From assembly GCA_022510815.1 (NCBI GenBank), contig JAFLST010000004.1, positions 62,001-126,000 on the forward strand: a DNA stretch of 64,000 nt. The letters run 5' to 3'. This document shows positions 8,050-16,504 of the stretch, piece after piece. Below the pieces are notes generated by a model. That model saw nothing but the letters and a program-made list of their open reading frames with translations. It did not search any database and was not told where the DNA came from. This DNA is from Christensenellaceae bacterium. Its GTDB lineage: Bacteria; Bacillota; Clostridia; Christensenellales; Aristaeellaceae. Positions within the stretch are counted from its first letter, which is position 1; the number at the start of each line of letters is the position of its first letter. Position numbers and translations under genes: made by a program.

Positions 8050-9201
8050 TCACCGCCTCACAAAGGCCTTAAGCAGTCCGTAGTGCTTCTCAATGGCATT
8101 GACCGTTTCGTCCATGTCGGCCTCCGTCAAGTCGGGGCAGAGGCTCATGCGGATGGTGCAGTCGGCCTGCTGGGTGCTGAGACCCATGGCGGACAGCACG
8201 CCCGACACCTTCTGCTTGCGGCTGGCGCAGGCGGAGCCGTTGCTGACGTAGATGCCGTCGCCCTCCAGCGCGAAAAGCATGGTCTGGGAGCGCACCGGCG
8301 GCAGGGCCACCGACAGAATATGCGGCGCGGAAGCAGGGCTGCCGATATCAGGGCCATTCAGCACAGCAGATGGAACAGCTTCATGAATCCCCTGCCACAG
8401 CCGCCGCTTGAGAGCCGCCATGCGTTCCGCCGCGTCCGCCGGATAGGTTCGCACCGCCTCGCCCAGACCGATGATGCCCGGGGTGTTCTCGGTGCCGGAG
8501 CGGAGATCATCCTCCTGACCACCGCCAAAGAGGATCGGGCTTATCCGGTGCTCCTTGCGAACGATCAGCGCGCCAATGCCCTTGCAGGCGTGAATCTTAT
8601 GCCCGGAGAAGGCATAGCTCTGGACGCCGGACTTGCCGAAGTGAAACGGCACCCGCAGAAAGCCCTGCACGCCGTCCACATGGATTGCCGCCTTGGGACA
8701 GAGCTTGTCCCGCAGGCGCACGACCTCGTCAACAGGCTGCACCGCGCCGACCTCGTTATTCACCTGCATGACGCACAGGAGGGCTACATCCTCCCCCAGC
8801 ATGGCTTCCAGCGCGGCAAGGTCCAGCACGCCGTCCTGACCGACGGGTATGCGCTCCGCTTTATGCCCCAGACGCTCGATCTCCTGCTGACAGCTCAAAA
8901 CCGCCGGGTGCTCCGTGGTCAGCATCAGCACGCGCCCCGGCTTTTTAACCGTCCGCAGGTGTCCCAGGACACCCAGATTATCCGCCTCGGTACCGCCGGA
9001 GGTGAAGATCAGCCGGTGCCCCGCCGCGCCCGCCGCCTTCAGGCAGGTCTCCCGGGCCGCGCTCAGCCGCTTTTCCGCCTCCATGGCAGGCCGATAGAGC
9101 GACGACGGATTGTGCCACCCTGACGTCATCGCCTCGTTCATCGCGGCAATGACGGCTGCGGAGGGCTGCGTCGTCGCGCTGTTATCAAGATAGACGGCCA
9201 T
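8050..9201 (-). CDS. Cysteine desulfurase (NifS/IscS family), probable ThiI partner
   Basis: Pyridoxal-phosphate enzyme that takes sulfur from cysteine as a persulfide. 383 residues, starting VYLDNSATTQPS. The PLP lysine is in AFSGHKIHACKGIGAL, the PLP-contacting histidine in MLTTEHPAVL, and the sulfur-carrying cysteine in SNGSACASRKQKVSGVL. In B. subtilis the adjacent NifZ/ThiI pair makes 4-thiouridine; the same arrangement here, with one small gene inserted, suggests a nifZ-like role rather than a general Fe-S one. Start ATG at 9201 follows CAGGAG. Confidence 0.93.
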   Translation of the reverse strand: MAVYLDNSATTQPSAAVIAAMNEAMTSGWHNPSSLYRPAMEAEKRLSAARETCLKAAGAAGHRLIFTSGGTEADNLGVLGHLRTVKKPGRVLMLTTEHPAVLSCQQEIERLGHKAERIPVGQDGVLDLAALEAMLGEDVALLCVMQVNNEVGAVQPVDEVVRLRDKLCPKAAIHVDGVQGFLRVPFHFGKSGVQSYAFSGHKIHACKGIGALIVRKEHRISPILFGGGQEDDLRSGTENTPGIIGLGEAVRTYPADAAERMAALKRRLWQGIHEAVPSAVLNGPDIGSPASAPHILSVALPPVRSQTMLFALEGDGIYVSNGSACASRKQKVSGVLSAMGLSTQQADCTIRMSLCPDLTEADMDETVNAIEKHYGLLKAFVRR

Positions 9202-9203
9202 GC

Positions 9204-9734
9204 TTACTCCTGATACGCGCCGTGAGGCAGATAGAAGCGAATGTACTCCACCATCTGCTCGCTGGGTTCAAGGACGATGATGCTCTTGTTGCCGTCCTTC
9301 TGGAAATAGAAGTAGTACAGCTCCGCGTCACGGTTGAGGAACCAGCGAAGCTGCTTTACGCCCTGCATGCTCACATAGCGCTGGAAGCTCTGGCTGCTGA
9401 CCTTGCCGAAGGCGTCGACCGTCTTGCAGTTAAGCGAGCCGAGGTTCTTGCGCTTCTTGTTGTTGAACACCTGCGCGAAGTCCAGCGACCCGTTGGTGAA
9501 GGTGTACTCATATTCCAGCTTCAGCCTGTCGCGGAACAGGAACAGATACACCGCCATGCCGCCGAAGAACAGAAGGGCGACGAGCGTCGGCACGCTGAAG
9601 GCATAGAAGATGACCGAGAAAATCATCAACGCAATGACGCCCGACACGACCATCATTGCCAGCGCAAGGAAATACAGAACATTCTCCATCACCCGCTGGC
9701 GCTTGATGACGACTTCTTCCAAAAAGCGATCCAT
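9204..9734 (-). CDS. Conserved membrane protein of unknown function (DUF6106-like)
   Basis: 176 residues. Two transmembrane segments (about 21-46 and 48-66), then a soluble domain of about 110 residues with YEYTFTNGSLDFAQVFNNKKRK and an aromatic-rich stretch AELYYFYFQKDGNKSIIVLEPS. The soluble domain resembles a PH-like beta barrel, but this is a guess from the alternating pattern. The ATG at 9734 follows AGGAGGGG. It ends 3 bases before the desulfurase gene, consistent with one operon. Confidence 0.6.
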   Translation of the reverse strand: MDRFLEEVVIKRQRVMENVLYFLALAMMVVSGVIALMIFSVIFYAFSVPTLVALLFFGGMAVYLFLFRDRLKLEYEYTFTNGSLDFAQVFNNKKRKNLGSLNCKTVDAFGKVSSQSFQRYVSMQGVKQLRWFLNRDAELYYFYFQKDGNKSIIVLEPSEQMVEYIRFYLPHGAYQE

Positions 9735-9757
9735 GATACCCCTCCTTGGTTATTGAA

Positions 9758-10219
9758 TCAAAGCGAAAAGAAAAACAGATATACGCATGCCACCGCCAGA
9801 CCGACCAGAAAACCGCCCGCCACCTCAACCTTGGTGTGGCCGACCAGCTCCTTGAGGTCGTCGTCCGAGATGGGCTTGCCGTCCACAAAGACGCTGCGCA
9901 GAATCTCGTTGAGCACTTCCGCCTGCCGTCCCGTTTCCCGGCGAACACCTGTCGCGTCATACATGACGATGGTCGCGAAGGCCGCCACAGCCGCAAAGAG
10001 CGCCGTGTCAAAGCCCTCCTGCGCGCCGATCATGATGGTCAGCGACACCACAAAGGCCGTATGGGACGAAGGCATGCCGCCCGAACCGAAAAAGCGCATC
10101 CAGTCCAGCTTTTTCTCGATCCAGAGATAAGTCGGTATCTTGAGCGCCTGCGCGACGAACCACGCCGTTAAGCAGCAGAGAAGCGTTCTGTTTGAAAAGA
10201 TGCCCATCAGACTGTGCAA
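9758..10219 (-). CDS. Divergent PAP2 family membrane protein (YuiD-like)
   Basis: 153 residues, largely hydrophobic. It carries the motif GSGGMPSSHTAFVVSLTI of the divergent PAP2 (acid phosphatase/vanadium haloperoxidase-related) family and a later YDATGVRRETGRQAEVLNEI segment that is typical of YuiD-like proteins. The substrate is unknown; lipid phosphates are plausible because the gene upstream makes polyprenyl diphosphate. A TTG start at 10219 is used because GGAGG lies 9 bases upstream; the next ATG is at 10207. Confidence 0.85.
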   Translation of the reverse strand: MHSLMGIFSNRTLLCCLTAWFVAQALKIPTYLWIEKKLDWMRFFGSGGMPSSHTAFVVSLTIMIGAQEGFDTALFAAVAAFATIVMYDATGVRRETGRQAEVLNEILRSVFVDGKPISDDDLKELVGHTKVEVAGGFLVGLAVACVYLFFFSL

Positions 10220-10256
10220 GTGGAATGACCTCCGCTTCGCATATCAATTGACATTT

Positions 10257-11132
10257 CTATTGTACCCGCTCAAGGGTACTTTGCGCAAGGGTTTTCAGGA
10301 AATTTGTATCCATATCAAGCTGATTGAGCGCTTTTACCGCCAGCGCGACCTGCGCCCTTGCGTCTTCCCGCGCACCGTCAAGCTCCCGAACGGACACCCA
10401 TGTCAGCTTGCCCTGCTCGGCGTCCTTGCCCGTGGTCTTTCCCAGCACAGCCATGTCGCCCTGCACATCCAGCACGTCATCGACCATCTGGAAGGCCAGA
10501 CCCAGACGCTGACCAAACTCCGTACCCGCTCTGACCTGCTCCCCGGAAGCACCGGCGAGCAGCAATCCCGCCTCGATGGGCGCAGTGAGCAGATCGGCGG
10601 TCTTGTGCAGGTGAATGTAGGACACCTTCTCGATGGTCGGTTCGCTGCCCTCGCCCGTCACGTCCATCGTCTGGCCAGCCACCATACCCGTCACGCCAGC
10701 ACGCCGCAGAATGGCTTCTGCCGCCCGCACACCGCGCTGATCGTCCATCCTGACCGCCGCAGACAGCATCAGCTCCCCTGCCGCGGACAGCAGGCCGTCT
10801 CCAGCCAGAATCGCCATCGCCTCGCCGAACACCTTGTGATTCGTCGGTCTTCCACGGCGCAGATCGTCGTTATCCATGGCTGGCAAATCATCGTGAATCA
10901 GACTGTAGGTGTGAATCATCTCCAACGCGCAGGCGAAGGGCATCGCTTCCTCAAGGCTGCCGCCTGCCATGTCACAGGCAGCCAGCAGCAGCACAGGACG
11001 CAGCCGCTTGCCGCCCGCCTCGAGGGAGTACGCCATGGCCTGATGCAGCGGTTCAGGGATACTCCCCAGCGACGCAAGCTGCCTCGGAAGGGCCTCTTCC
11101 ACCATCGCCTGATACGCCGCGTAGGTTTTCAT
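10257..11132 (-). CDS. ispA: Polyprenyl synthetase, probable farnesyl (or geranylgeranyl) diphosphate synthase
   Basis: Condenses isopentenyl diphosphate with allylic diphosphates for undecaprenol, quinones and other prenyl products. 291 residues, the usual short-chain length. The first aspartate-rich motif is in YSLIHDDLPAMDNDDLRRG and the second in LAFQMVDDVLDVQGD; KRLRPVLLLAA provides the N-terminal substrate lysine/arginine region. The start overlaps the xseB stop by 4 bases, the common xseA-xseB-ispA order in Firmicutes. Exact chain length cannot be fixed by eye. Confidence 0.93.
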   Translation of the reverse strand: MKTYAAYQAMVEEALPRQLASLGSIPEPLHQAMAYSLEAGGKRLRPVLLLAACDMAGGSLEEAMPFACALEMIHTYSLIHDDLPAMDNDDLRRGRPTNHKVFGEAMAILAGDGLLSAAGELMLSAAVRMDDQRGVRAAEAILRRAGVTGMVAGQTMDVTGEGSEPTIEKVSYIHLHKTADLLTAPIEAGLLLAGASGEQVRAGTEFGQRLGLAFQMVDDVLDVQGDMAVLGKTTGKDAEQGKLTWVSVRELDGAREDARAQVALAVKALNQLDMDTNFLKTLAQSTLERVQ

Positions 11133-11365
11133 ACGTCCTCCTCCAGCGGGATTTCCTCATCCTCGCCTTCGGTATTCCGGCGCAGCACGGTGACCCGCTG
11201 GGTCGCCTCGGCCAGCTCCTTTTCCAGCGCCGTGAGCGCCTTCATGCCCTCCTCGTAGCTCTTGAGGGACTCCTCCAGCGTCATGCCGCCATTCTCCATC
11301 TGGCTGATGAGCTTCTCCACACCCGCTAGCTGTTCCTCAAAGGTCTGCTTCTTTTTCGCCGCCAT
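11129..11365 (-). CDS. xseB: Exodeoxyribonuclease VII small subunit
   Basis: 78 residues. The core [33 protein letters not shown], split here over about residues 8-40, is the standard XseB helical hairpin. It binds the large subunit to form the exonuclease that degrades single-stranded DNA in both directions. The ATG at 11365 follows AAAGGAG and lies inside the end of xseA (29-base overlap). The tail is unusually acidic (GEDEEIPLEEDV). Confidence 0.95.
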   Translation of the reverse strand: MAAKKKQTFEEQLAGVEKLISQMENGGMTLEESLKSYEEGMKALTALEKELAEATQRVTVLRRNTEGEDEEIPLEEDV

Positions 11366-12623
11366 GGTTCTTCTCCTTTGTTACATTGAGTGAGCCGTCA
11401 TGGAACCGGAGGGTCATTCGTCCCGCCTGCGCCGCTGCCATTCTCGAGGTCAGCACACGGTCGCCGTCCATGACCAGCGCATAGCCGCGTTCCAGCACCT
11501 GCGCCGGGTTCAGCGCCGCCAGCCGGGTCCTCATGCGCCCGACAGCTTCCTGACGCTGCCGGAGCTGCCCGTCAATGGCCGCATCCAGCCTCACCTGTGC
11601 CAGCGCGTGCCGCGGCGCAAGGGAAGCCAGCTTGTCTCTCGCAGCCCTGTCCAGCCGCGCATGTAGGGCCACGACCCGCCTTTGCAGCGATTCAAGGTGC
11701 TGCTCGGGCCGAGTCTCCGTCAGCCGGGCACGAACGCGCATAATCCGCATGCGCCGCCGCTGCAGGGTGTCCATCAGGCTCCGCGACAGGTGCCTGCGCA
11801 TCTCCCGCAGGCCCGCGATGATCTCCTCCCTGTCCGGTACGGCAATTTCCGCCGCGTTGGAGGGGGTTGAGGCCCGCCTGTCCGCCGCGAAGTCCGCGAT
11901 GGTCGTGTCCGTCTCATGGCCCACGGCGGAAATGACAGGAACCGGGCTGTCCGCAATGGCCCGGGCAACGATCTCCTCGTTGAAGGCCCACAGGTCTTCC
12001 AGCGAGCCGCCGCCCCGGCCGGTAATGATCACATCCACCTCAGGCAGCGTCCCGGCCTTCCGGATCGCCGCCGTAATCTCCTCCGCCGCGCCTTCGCCCT
12101 GCACCTGCACCGGCAGAAGCACCAGCGGCACGCCCGGATCGCGTCCCGCCGACACACGGCAGATATCGTGCAGCACCGCGCCCGTCCGGGAGGTGACCAC
12201 CGCGATTTTCCGGGGGCGGTAGGGCAGCTCCCGCTTGCGGCTCTGATCGAACAGTCCCTCTGCCGCCAGCCGGGCCTTGAGCGCCTCGAACTGCTGATAC
12301 AGGCTTCCCACACCCTCGGGCCGCATGCTGTCCGCGTAGAACTGGTACGCGCCTGTCGCCTCATACAGACTCACCCGACCAGCAAGAATGACCGCCATGC
12401 CATCCTGAGGCCGAAAGGACATTCGCATCGCGCTGGAGCGGAACATGACGCAGCTCACCCGGCTGCGGTCATCCTTGAGCGTGAAGTACCAGTGCCCTGA
12501 GCTGGTCGGGCGAAAGTTGCTGATCTCCCCGCGCAGCCGCAGGTTCTGCAGCAGCGGATCGGCGTCCAGCGAGCGGTGAACATACTGATTCAGGGTGCTC
12601 ACATCAAGAATCCAGTCAGGCAT
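11337..12623 (-). CDS. xseA: Exodeoxyribonuclease VII large subunit
   Basis: 428 residues. The N-terminal OB-fold runs over about 1-100 ([36 protein letters not shown]), followed by the catalytic domain with [36 protein letters not shown] and [22 protein letters not shown], all conserved XseA blocks. The C-terminal third is Arg/Leu-rich and helical, as expected for the XseB-binding arm. The start overlaps folD by 8 bases. Confidence 0.96.
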   Translation of the reverse strand: MPDWILDVSTLNQYVHRSLDADPLLQNLRLRGEISNFRPTSSGHWYFTLKDDRSRVSCVMFRSSAMRMSFRPQDGMAVILAGRVSLYEATGAYQFYADSMRPEGVGSLYQQFEALKARLAAEGLFDQSRKRELPYRPRKIAVVTSRTGAVLHDICRVSAGRDPGVPLVLLPVQVQGEGAAEEITAAIRKAGTLPEVDVIITGRGGGSLEDLWAFNEEIVARAIADSPVPVISAVGHETDTTIADFAADRRASTPSNAAEIAVPDREEIIAGLREMRRHLSRSLMDTLQRRRMRIMRVRARLTETRPEQHLESLQRRVVALHARLDRAARDKLASLAPRHALAQVRLDAAIDGQLRQRQEAVGRMRTRLAALNPAQVLERGYALVMDGDRVLTSRMAAAQAGRMTLRFHDGSLNVTKEKNHGGEKEADL

Positions 12624-13467
12624 GCAGGGTCCTTTCCGCGGCCTCGACAGTGTTCGCCAGCAGCATGGTGATGGTCATCCTGCCCACGCCACCGGGCACC
12701 GGGGTGATCCATCCGGCCACCTCGCGCACAGCATCGAAGTCCACATCGCCGACGACCTTGCCGTCCACCCGGTTGATTCCTACGTCGATGACCACCGCGC
12801 CGGGCTTGACCATGTCCGCCGTGATGAACTTTGCCTTGCCCACCGCCGCCACCAGAATATCCGCGCGCCGGGTGTGCGCCGCCAGATCGACCGTCCGGCT
12901 GTGGCACATGGTCACCGTGCAGTTCTGCTGGAGGAGCAGCATCGCCATGGGCTTGCCGACGATGTTGCTGCGGCCCACGACGACGGCCTCCTTGCCGTTC
13001 AGGTCGATGCCCGTGCGGCGAATCATCTCCAGTGCGCCCTTGGGCGTACAGGCCACGACCCCCGGCAGGCCGTTGAGCAGCTTGCCGGCATTCTGGATGT
13101 GGAAGCCGTCCACGTCCTTCTCCGGCGCGATCACCGCCAGCGCCGCAGCCTCATCGAGGCCCTTCGGCAGCGGAAGCTGCACCAGAATGCCATGGATGCT
13201 CTCATCCGCGTTCAGGCGGCGGATGTGTTCCTCCAGTTCGGCCTGCGCAGTTGTCTCCGGCAGGCGGATGGTCACCGAATGGATGCCCACCTGTTCGCAG
13301 CCCACGCCTTTGTTGCGCACATAAATCTGGCTGGCCGGATCCTCGCCCACGAGAATCACTGCCAGTCCGGGAGTAACGCCCTTCTCCTTGAGGGCTGCCA
13401 CACGCAGAGCGATCTCCCCACGCAGGGCCTCGGACATCACCTTTCCGTCAAGAAGCTGTGCGGACAT
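12616..13467 (-). CDS. folD: Bifunctional methylenetetrahydrofolate dehydrogenase/cyclohydrolase
   Basis: Interconverts 5,10-methylene- and 10-formyl-tetrahydrofolate using NADP. 283 residues. Conserved blocks include [14 protein letters not shown] (the YxxxK active-site region), [13 protein letters not shown], the nucleotide-binding [19 protein letters not shown] and the C-terminal [19 protein letters not shown]. The ATG at 13467 has AAGGAGGG 7 bases upstream, so the 17-residue upstream extension is rejected. A possible promoter is present just upstream, after the pseudogene patch. Confidence 0.97.
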   Translation of the reverse strand: MSAQLLDGKVMSEALRGEIALRVAALKEKGVTPGLAVILVGEDPASQIYVRNKGVGCEQVGIHSVTIRLPETTAQAELEEHIRRLNADESIHGILVQLPLPKGLDEAAALAVIAPEKDVDGFHIQNAGKLLNGLPGVVACTPKGALEMIRRTGIDLNGKEAVVVGRSNIVGKPMAMLLLQQNCTVTMCHSRTVDLAAHTRRADILVAAVGKAKFITADMVKPGAVVIDVGINRVDGKVVGDVDFDAVREVAGWITPVPGGVGRMTITMLLANTVEAAERTLHA

Positions 13468-13489
13468 GATGGTTCCCTCCTTACAGTCT

Positions 13490-13518
13490 ATTCTGATATC
13501 AGCGATAGTGGCTGACAA
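13490..13518 (-). promoter_or_regulatory. Candidate promoter for folD
   Basis: Leftward -35 TTGTCA (13518-13513), 17 bp spacer, -10 CAGAAT (13495-13490), then the folD ribosome site. The -10 matches 4 of 6 bases. It would let folD-xseA-xseB-ispA be expressed despite the decayed stretch upstream. Confidence 0.45.
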
Positions 13519-13576
13519 CCTGGAAGCCCAAACCGGCTAAAATGGGCAGTTTTGCTTTCGTCGTCTTCTAAACACG

Positions 13577-13690
13577 TCATATGCGCGCAGCCTGCCGCCT
13601 TGCAGTCATGTCCGTCTCCGCATACAGTGCGCGGAAGGCGGCTTCGTTCTCACTGTCAGATAGGCGCGCGACAGCGGAGGGCGTTTTCAT
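13577..13690 (-). pseudogene. 37-codon gene fragment, possibly a galactokinase N-terminus
   Basis: A short frame starting at the ATG at 13690, reading MKTPSAVARLSDSEN then FRALYAETDMTARRQAARI and a stop. The FxxLY...RxQAAR pattern vaguely resembles the start of bacterial galactokinases, but no GHMP motif follows and the frame ends after 37 codons. The ATG overlaps the stop of the acetyltransferase remnant (ATGA), as in an operon. It is best read as the stump of a deleted gene. Confidence 0.35.
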
Positions 13691-14040
13691 AGGGTGTACT
13701 CGTCAAAGAACAGCTTATGATTGATGCTCTCCTCCAGCAGCCGGAATCCATGCCCGCCCAGTTACGCGACGGCCTTCCTGTTATCCGCGGGGAACCCCAT
13801 GTGCAGCACGCAGTCCGGGCATTTTGCCCCGGCATGCGCCGTGAACGCCGCCAGCGCCGCAGCCGTATGCGATGCCGTCAGGATGCTGCAAGCCCCGGCA
13901 CAGCCCTGCCCGGGCGGCTCTGACAAACCTCTCATGAGTTTCGATGCCGTCGGCATAGGTCGGATAACCAGAGCGGCCCAAGCCCAGCGCGAGGACATAG
14001 GCCCAGTCTGCGGTTGAATTCCTCCGCAGTCAGCCGTGTT
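13687..14040 (-). pseudogene. Decayed GNAT-like acetyltransferase gene
   Basis: Leftward translation gives pieces of one protein in different frames: DWAYVLALGLGRSGYPTYAD followed by GIETHERFVRAARAGL in one frame, then ALAAFTAHAGAKCPDCVLHM and GFPADNRKAVA in another, an in-frame TAA, and the readable end LGGHGFRLLEESINHKLFFDEYTL up to the stop at 13687. The N-R-K-A then GHGFRLLEE pattern is the typical C-terminus of GNAT enzymes. At least one frameshift and one nonsense codon are therefore present. No intact copy is found in this window. Confidence 0.6.
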
Positions 14041-14045
14041 GCATG

Positions 14046-15008
14046 TCACGCCTCCGTGCGCAGCGCCCTGTATTTCGCCGCGCCGATCAGCGCCGCGCCC
14101 ACCGCGTTGTCGCCGCTGTACTCGGGCTTGCCAAAGCAAATCCGCAGATGCCTGTCCCGCTGACTGGCACGCTTCAGCAACAACTCCCGGAAAAGAGCTG
14201 ACGATGCGACGCCGCCCGCCACCAGCGCCTGTCGGATGCCCGTGCGCCTGCTTCCGGCGACAAGCATACGCGCCACGGTACGGGCCAGCAGATCGTAGAC
14301 CTCCATCGCCGTATCCTCCGGCGACAGGGCTTGCTGCGCAATCCAGCGCTGAATCTGCGACTCCGCGCCGGAGAAGTGACAGCGAAGATCATGATCCTCG
14401 AGGCTTGCAGGCAGACGGGCTTCCGATTTCCCCCGCCGGGCCAGCTGCTCCAGATGCGGCCCCGCCGGGAAAGGCAGCCCCAGCGCCACGCCCGTCCGGT
14501 CGACAAGCTGCCCCGCATGCAGGTCGAGGGTGCCACCCAGCAGCGTCAGCTCCTCTCCGCGAAGGGAGAGCAGCTCCGTCGTGCCGCCCGACAGATGCAG
14601 GGCCAGCAGGTCACCCGGCCCAATGCCGCTGTCCACCATGGCCGCCGCGATATGCCCGCGCTGATGCGTGGACGCAAAGCAAGGGACGCCAAGCATCGCG
14701 GCTAATCCGCGGGCCTGTGCATCCCCCACATGAAATACCGGCATGTATGACGATTCCTCATCCCTTGGCCTGACCGACGCGCAAACAGCGGCGACGCGGC
14801 AGTCGCCAAGCTGCCCGGATAGCATCTCGAGCATTTCCGGGAGCTGCCGAACATGGATGAACACCGCCTCGCTCTGCCGCAATCCACGCTCCCCTGCCGC
14901 CACGGGCAGCAGCTTGCGGCAGCTCGCAACAACGCGGCTGTCCACCGTGACCGCCGCCGCTGAAGTCGTATAGCAGCTCGTGTCAAGACCGATGACGACC
15001 TCCGTCAC
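14046..15008 (-). CDS. TsaD/Kae1 paralogue (ASKHA fold), function unassigned
   Basis: 320 residues with the TsaD fold: start VVIGLDTSCYTTSAAAV, metal-site region STHQRGHIAAAM (the two histidines of the H-x-E-G-H motif kept, Glu replaced by Arg), nucleotide loop LHLSGGTTELL, LVAGGVASSALFRELL and the final metal aspartate in EYSGDNAVGAALIG. True TsaD makes the threonylcarbamoyl modification of tRNA position 37 with TsaB and TsaE. This diverged form, next to nusB and xseAB, is known as a second Kae1-like protein in Clostridia; its role is unclear. The GTG start overlaps the nusB stop. Confidence 0.75.
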   Translation of the reverse strand: MTEVVIGLDTSCYTTSAAAVTVDSRVVASCRKLLPVAAGERGLRQSEAVFIHVRQLPEMLEMLSGQLGDCRVAAVCASVRPRDEESSYMPVFHVGDAQARGLAAMLGVPCFASTHQRGHIAAAMVDSGIGPGDLLALHLSGGTTELLSLRGEELTLLGGTLDLHAGQLVDRTGVALGLPFPAGPHLEQLARRGKSEARLPASLEDHDLRCHFSGAESQIQRWIAQQALSPEDTAMEVYDLLARTVARMLVAGSRRTGIRQALVAGGVASSALFRELLLKRASQRDRHLRICFGKPEYSGDNAVGAALIGAAKYRALRTEA

Positions 15009-15460
15009 TGCGGCGCGGCCTCCTTCTCACGAAGGATCGCACCCAGCACACCGTTGATGAAACGGCTTCCCTGAGGCTCCGTATAGCGATTGGCCAGATT
15101 GACCGCCTCCGAAATCGCCACGTTGCCGGGCACGCCATCGCTGTACAGGATTTCCCAGGACGCCAGACGCAGGATGGTCAGGTCGACCATGGGCATCCGT
15201 TCAAGGGACCAGCCTCGGCTGTGAGCGGCAATCTTTTCGTCGATCTCATCAAGGTGCTCCAGCACCCCAGCCAGCGCCTGTTCAATGTAAGCGCGGTCAT
15301 CCTTGCCCGGCTCCCGGTCGCCGATATGCTCTACGCCGGGTACGCCTTCCTTGCGCAGCACCTCATAGACCATCTGCAGCGTTTCCTCGCCGCCCTCGCC
15401 GCCTGCAAGGTGTTCATAGATCATCTGCATGACCGCCGCACGCGCGGTTACTCGTGCCAT
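15005..15460 (-). CDS. nusB: Transcription antitermination factor NusB
   Basis: 151 residues, all-helical NusB fold: RVTARAAVMQMIYEHLAGG at the N-terminus and the C-terminal signature EILYSDGVPGNVAISEAVNLANRY then FINGVLGAILRE. With NusE (S10) it binds boxA RNA to support rRNA transcription. It follows amaP by 18 bases, so it is cotranscribed with the envelope stress genes asp23-amaP, a common clostridial arrangement. Confidence 0.96.
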   Translation of the reverse strand: MARVTARAAVMQMIYEHLAGGEGGEETLQMVYEVLRKEGVPGVEHIGDREPGKDDRAYIEQALAGVLEHLDEIDEKIAAHSRGWSLERMPMVDLTILRLASWEILYSDGVPGNVAISEAVNLANRYTEPQGSRFINGVLGAILREKEAAPQ

Positions 15461-15478
15461 GTTATGACATTCCTTCCG

Positions 15479-16441
15479 TCATTCTTCTGTTGTTTTTTCC
15501 GTCTCCAGCTCCTCAGGCTCGTCGGATTCGTCATCCGTTTCAGCCTGCTCCGCCGCATCGTACCGTTCGGTTTCCTGCGTCTCCGCAAGCTCTTCGGTAA
15601 TGGGCTCCTCGACCTCCGCCTCGATCTCTCCGGCATCGTCTGCCATTTCCTGCTCGACATCCGGCATGATCTCCGCCTCGGAAACAGCGGGCTTCTCGAT
15701 CACCGGCGGCTCAGGCACCAGATTGGGCTCCTCCACCGTGCTGAACAGCCGCTGATGGGTCAGGCGCTCCTCATGCTCCTCGGGAACCGGCTCCTCAGCG
15801 GGAATCTCCACAGGCGCGACGGCTTCGGCAGGCATGGGGGCTGGCTCCGGCTGCTCCACAGGAAGCGCCGCACTGTCGTCAGACACGGCATAGGGCGAAT
15901 TCTCCGCCGCCTTATCCGTGCTGTCCACCTTCACCCGAACCTCGCGCACGTCCACGCCGGTGCAGGCAGTGATGTACTGCTTGATCTGCTTTTGCAGCGT
16001 GCCGACAGCGAGCGGAATGTTCATGCCGCTGGCCAGCATCGCACGCAGCCGGATAATCAGCCCGTCCCGAGCTTCCTCCACGGCCACGGACTGCACCGTG
16101 ATCTCGCCGTGCTTCTGGGCGCAACGGGTCACCAGCGACTCAATAGACTTGACGGAGATGGCAATCTCGCCGTTCTCCGAGCGCTGGGTCACGAAACCGC
16201 GCTTGCCCTTCCTGCGGCGGAAAAGCAGAGAAATCTCATAGATGCCCAGCAACGCCAGCACAGCGCACAGCGCCGCCACCAGCCAGACCGTCTTCATCGC
16301 TCCGACATTCAGCAGCCATGCCAGCGCTTCGGAAACCGGCATCACGACGCCCGTCGCGTCCAGCGCCATCCACACGGCCAGCGCCAGCAGGATCAGCCCG
16401 CACAGCGCAATCAGCAGCCGATCAATCACCCGCAGCTTCAT
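15479..16441 (-). CDS. amaP: Alkaline shock response membrane anchor protein AmaP, with long acidic tail
   Basis: 320 residues. Two transmembrane segments (about 9-27 and 48-70) are followed by an Asp23-like domain (VTQRSENGEIAISVKSIESLV, AVEEARDGLIIRLRAML, NIPLAVGTLQKQIKQYITACTGVDV-type blocks). From about residue 185 to the end it is Pro/Glu/Ala-rich and strongly acidic, about 135 residues longer than compact AmaP proteins. AmaP anchors Asp23 to the membrane; the asp23 gene lies immediately upstream. Start ATG at 16441 follows AAGGAGG. Confidence 0.85.
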   Translation of the reverse strand: MKLRVIDRLLIALCGLILLALAVWMALDATGVVMPVSEALAWLLNVGAMKTVWLVAALCAVLALLGIYEISLLFRRRKGKRGFVTQRSENGEIAISVKSIESLVTRCAQKHGEITVQSVAVEEARDGLIIRLRAMLASGMNIPLAVGTLQKQIKQYITACTGVDVREVRVKVDSTDKAAENSPYAVSDDSAALPVEQPEPAPMPAEAVAPVEIPAEEPVPEEHEERLTHQRLFSTVEEPNLVPEPPVIEKPAVSEAEIMPDVEQEMADDAGEIEAEVEEPITEELAETQETERYDAAEQAETDDESDEPEELETEKTTEE

Positions 16442-16504
16442 GGGCTATCGCCTCCTTATGAAAAGACGTTCACCGGCAAGGTATGCCCCTGCCGGTGCGC
16501 GCGT

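Noticed and set aside
6431..8083. A 550-codon rightward frame opposite thiI and the DUF5412-like gene
   Set aside because: Antisense to ThiI with its PP-loop and THUMP motifs; composition is typical of a GC-driven spurious frame.
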